Positions 5,231-5,254 of a stretch of DNA of 5,254 bases are shown here, piece after piece. A program made the translations under genes and the position numbers. The notes below the pieces were generated by a model, which ran no database searches, was not told the DNA's origin, and was given only the letters and a program-made list of their open reading frames with translations. The DNA is from Clostridiales bacterium (GTDB lineage: Bacteria; Bacillota; Clostridia; Oscillospirales; CAG-272), in the NCBI GenBank assembly GCA_019415985.1, contig DXYE01000048.1, positions 12,955 through 18,208 of the forward strand. The letters run 5' to 3'. Position 1 is the stretch's first letter. Each line of letters opens with the position of its first letter.

Positions 5231-5254
5231 ATAAGATAAACTAAAGAAATGAGA

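Noticed and set aside
5203..5251. TATAAT on the + strand and an ATG at 5249 near the right edge
   Set aside because: No -35 box at proper spacing (TTGATT is only 14 nt away), no Shine-Dalgarno before the ATG, and only two codons are visible, so no gene can be supported.
1..5254. CRISPR array, tRNA or rRNA genes
   Set aside because: No regularly spaced repeats, no cloverleaf-like segments and no conserved rRNA stretches were seen on either strand.

Overview
The window looks like a chromosomal segment of a low-to-mid GC Gram-positive anaerobe of the class Clostridia, perhaps an Oscillospiraceae- or Lachnospiraceae-type gut bacterium. The grounds are the gene families (a GldG-like ABC accessory protein next to a DUF4340 protein, and a clostridial-type nitroreductase), AGGAGG-like ribosome binding sites and consensus sigma-A promoters. 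This assignment is inferred from family recognition, not from a search.

Region 1 (1-3002, + strand) is the end of an ABC-transporter accessory locus. It opens with the C-terminal 253 residues of a GldG-like protein that ends in a membrane anchor. After an unusual gap of about 350 nt comes a 622-residue DUF4340 protein with a long charged cytoplasmic N-terminus and one membrane helix. In other genomes these two proteins usually lie next to an ABC ATPase and an ABC-2 permease, which would be to the left of this window. A 21-bp perfect hairpin at 3047-3094 closes the locus.

Region 2 (about 3200-3565, - strand) is the 3' part of a nitroreductase. About 115 residues remain and the FMN-binding N-terminal half is missing. 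The break lies within roughly 20 bp of a perfect TTGACA-N17-TATAAT promoter pointing the other way, so this looks like the edge of inserted or rearranged DNA.

Region 3 (3582-4480, + strand) is a compact two-gene operon with the architecture of a toxin-antitoxin pair: a 51-residue antitoxin-like protein and, 36 nt downstream, a 168-residue GNAT-like acetyltransferase. A hairpin of 12 base pairs places the toxin start codon in its loop and its Shine-Dalgarno in its stem. Both genes end in a TAA that is followed, 3 and 5 codons later, by a second in-frame stop. The intervening codons resemble the expected family C-termini, which suggests recent nonsense mutations or conserved tandem stops.

Region 4 (4381-5254) holds about 200 nt of apparently decayed sequence. 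It is followed on the - strand by a 193-residue protein made of three tandem copies of a Cys-rich zinc-binding module known from phage and mobile-element proteins, here without the usual HNH or AP2 nuclease part. Regions 3 and 4 together read as an accessory insertion beside the ABC locus.
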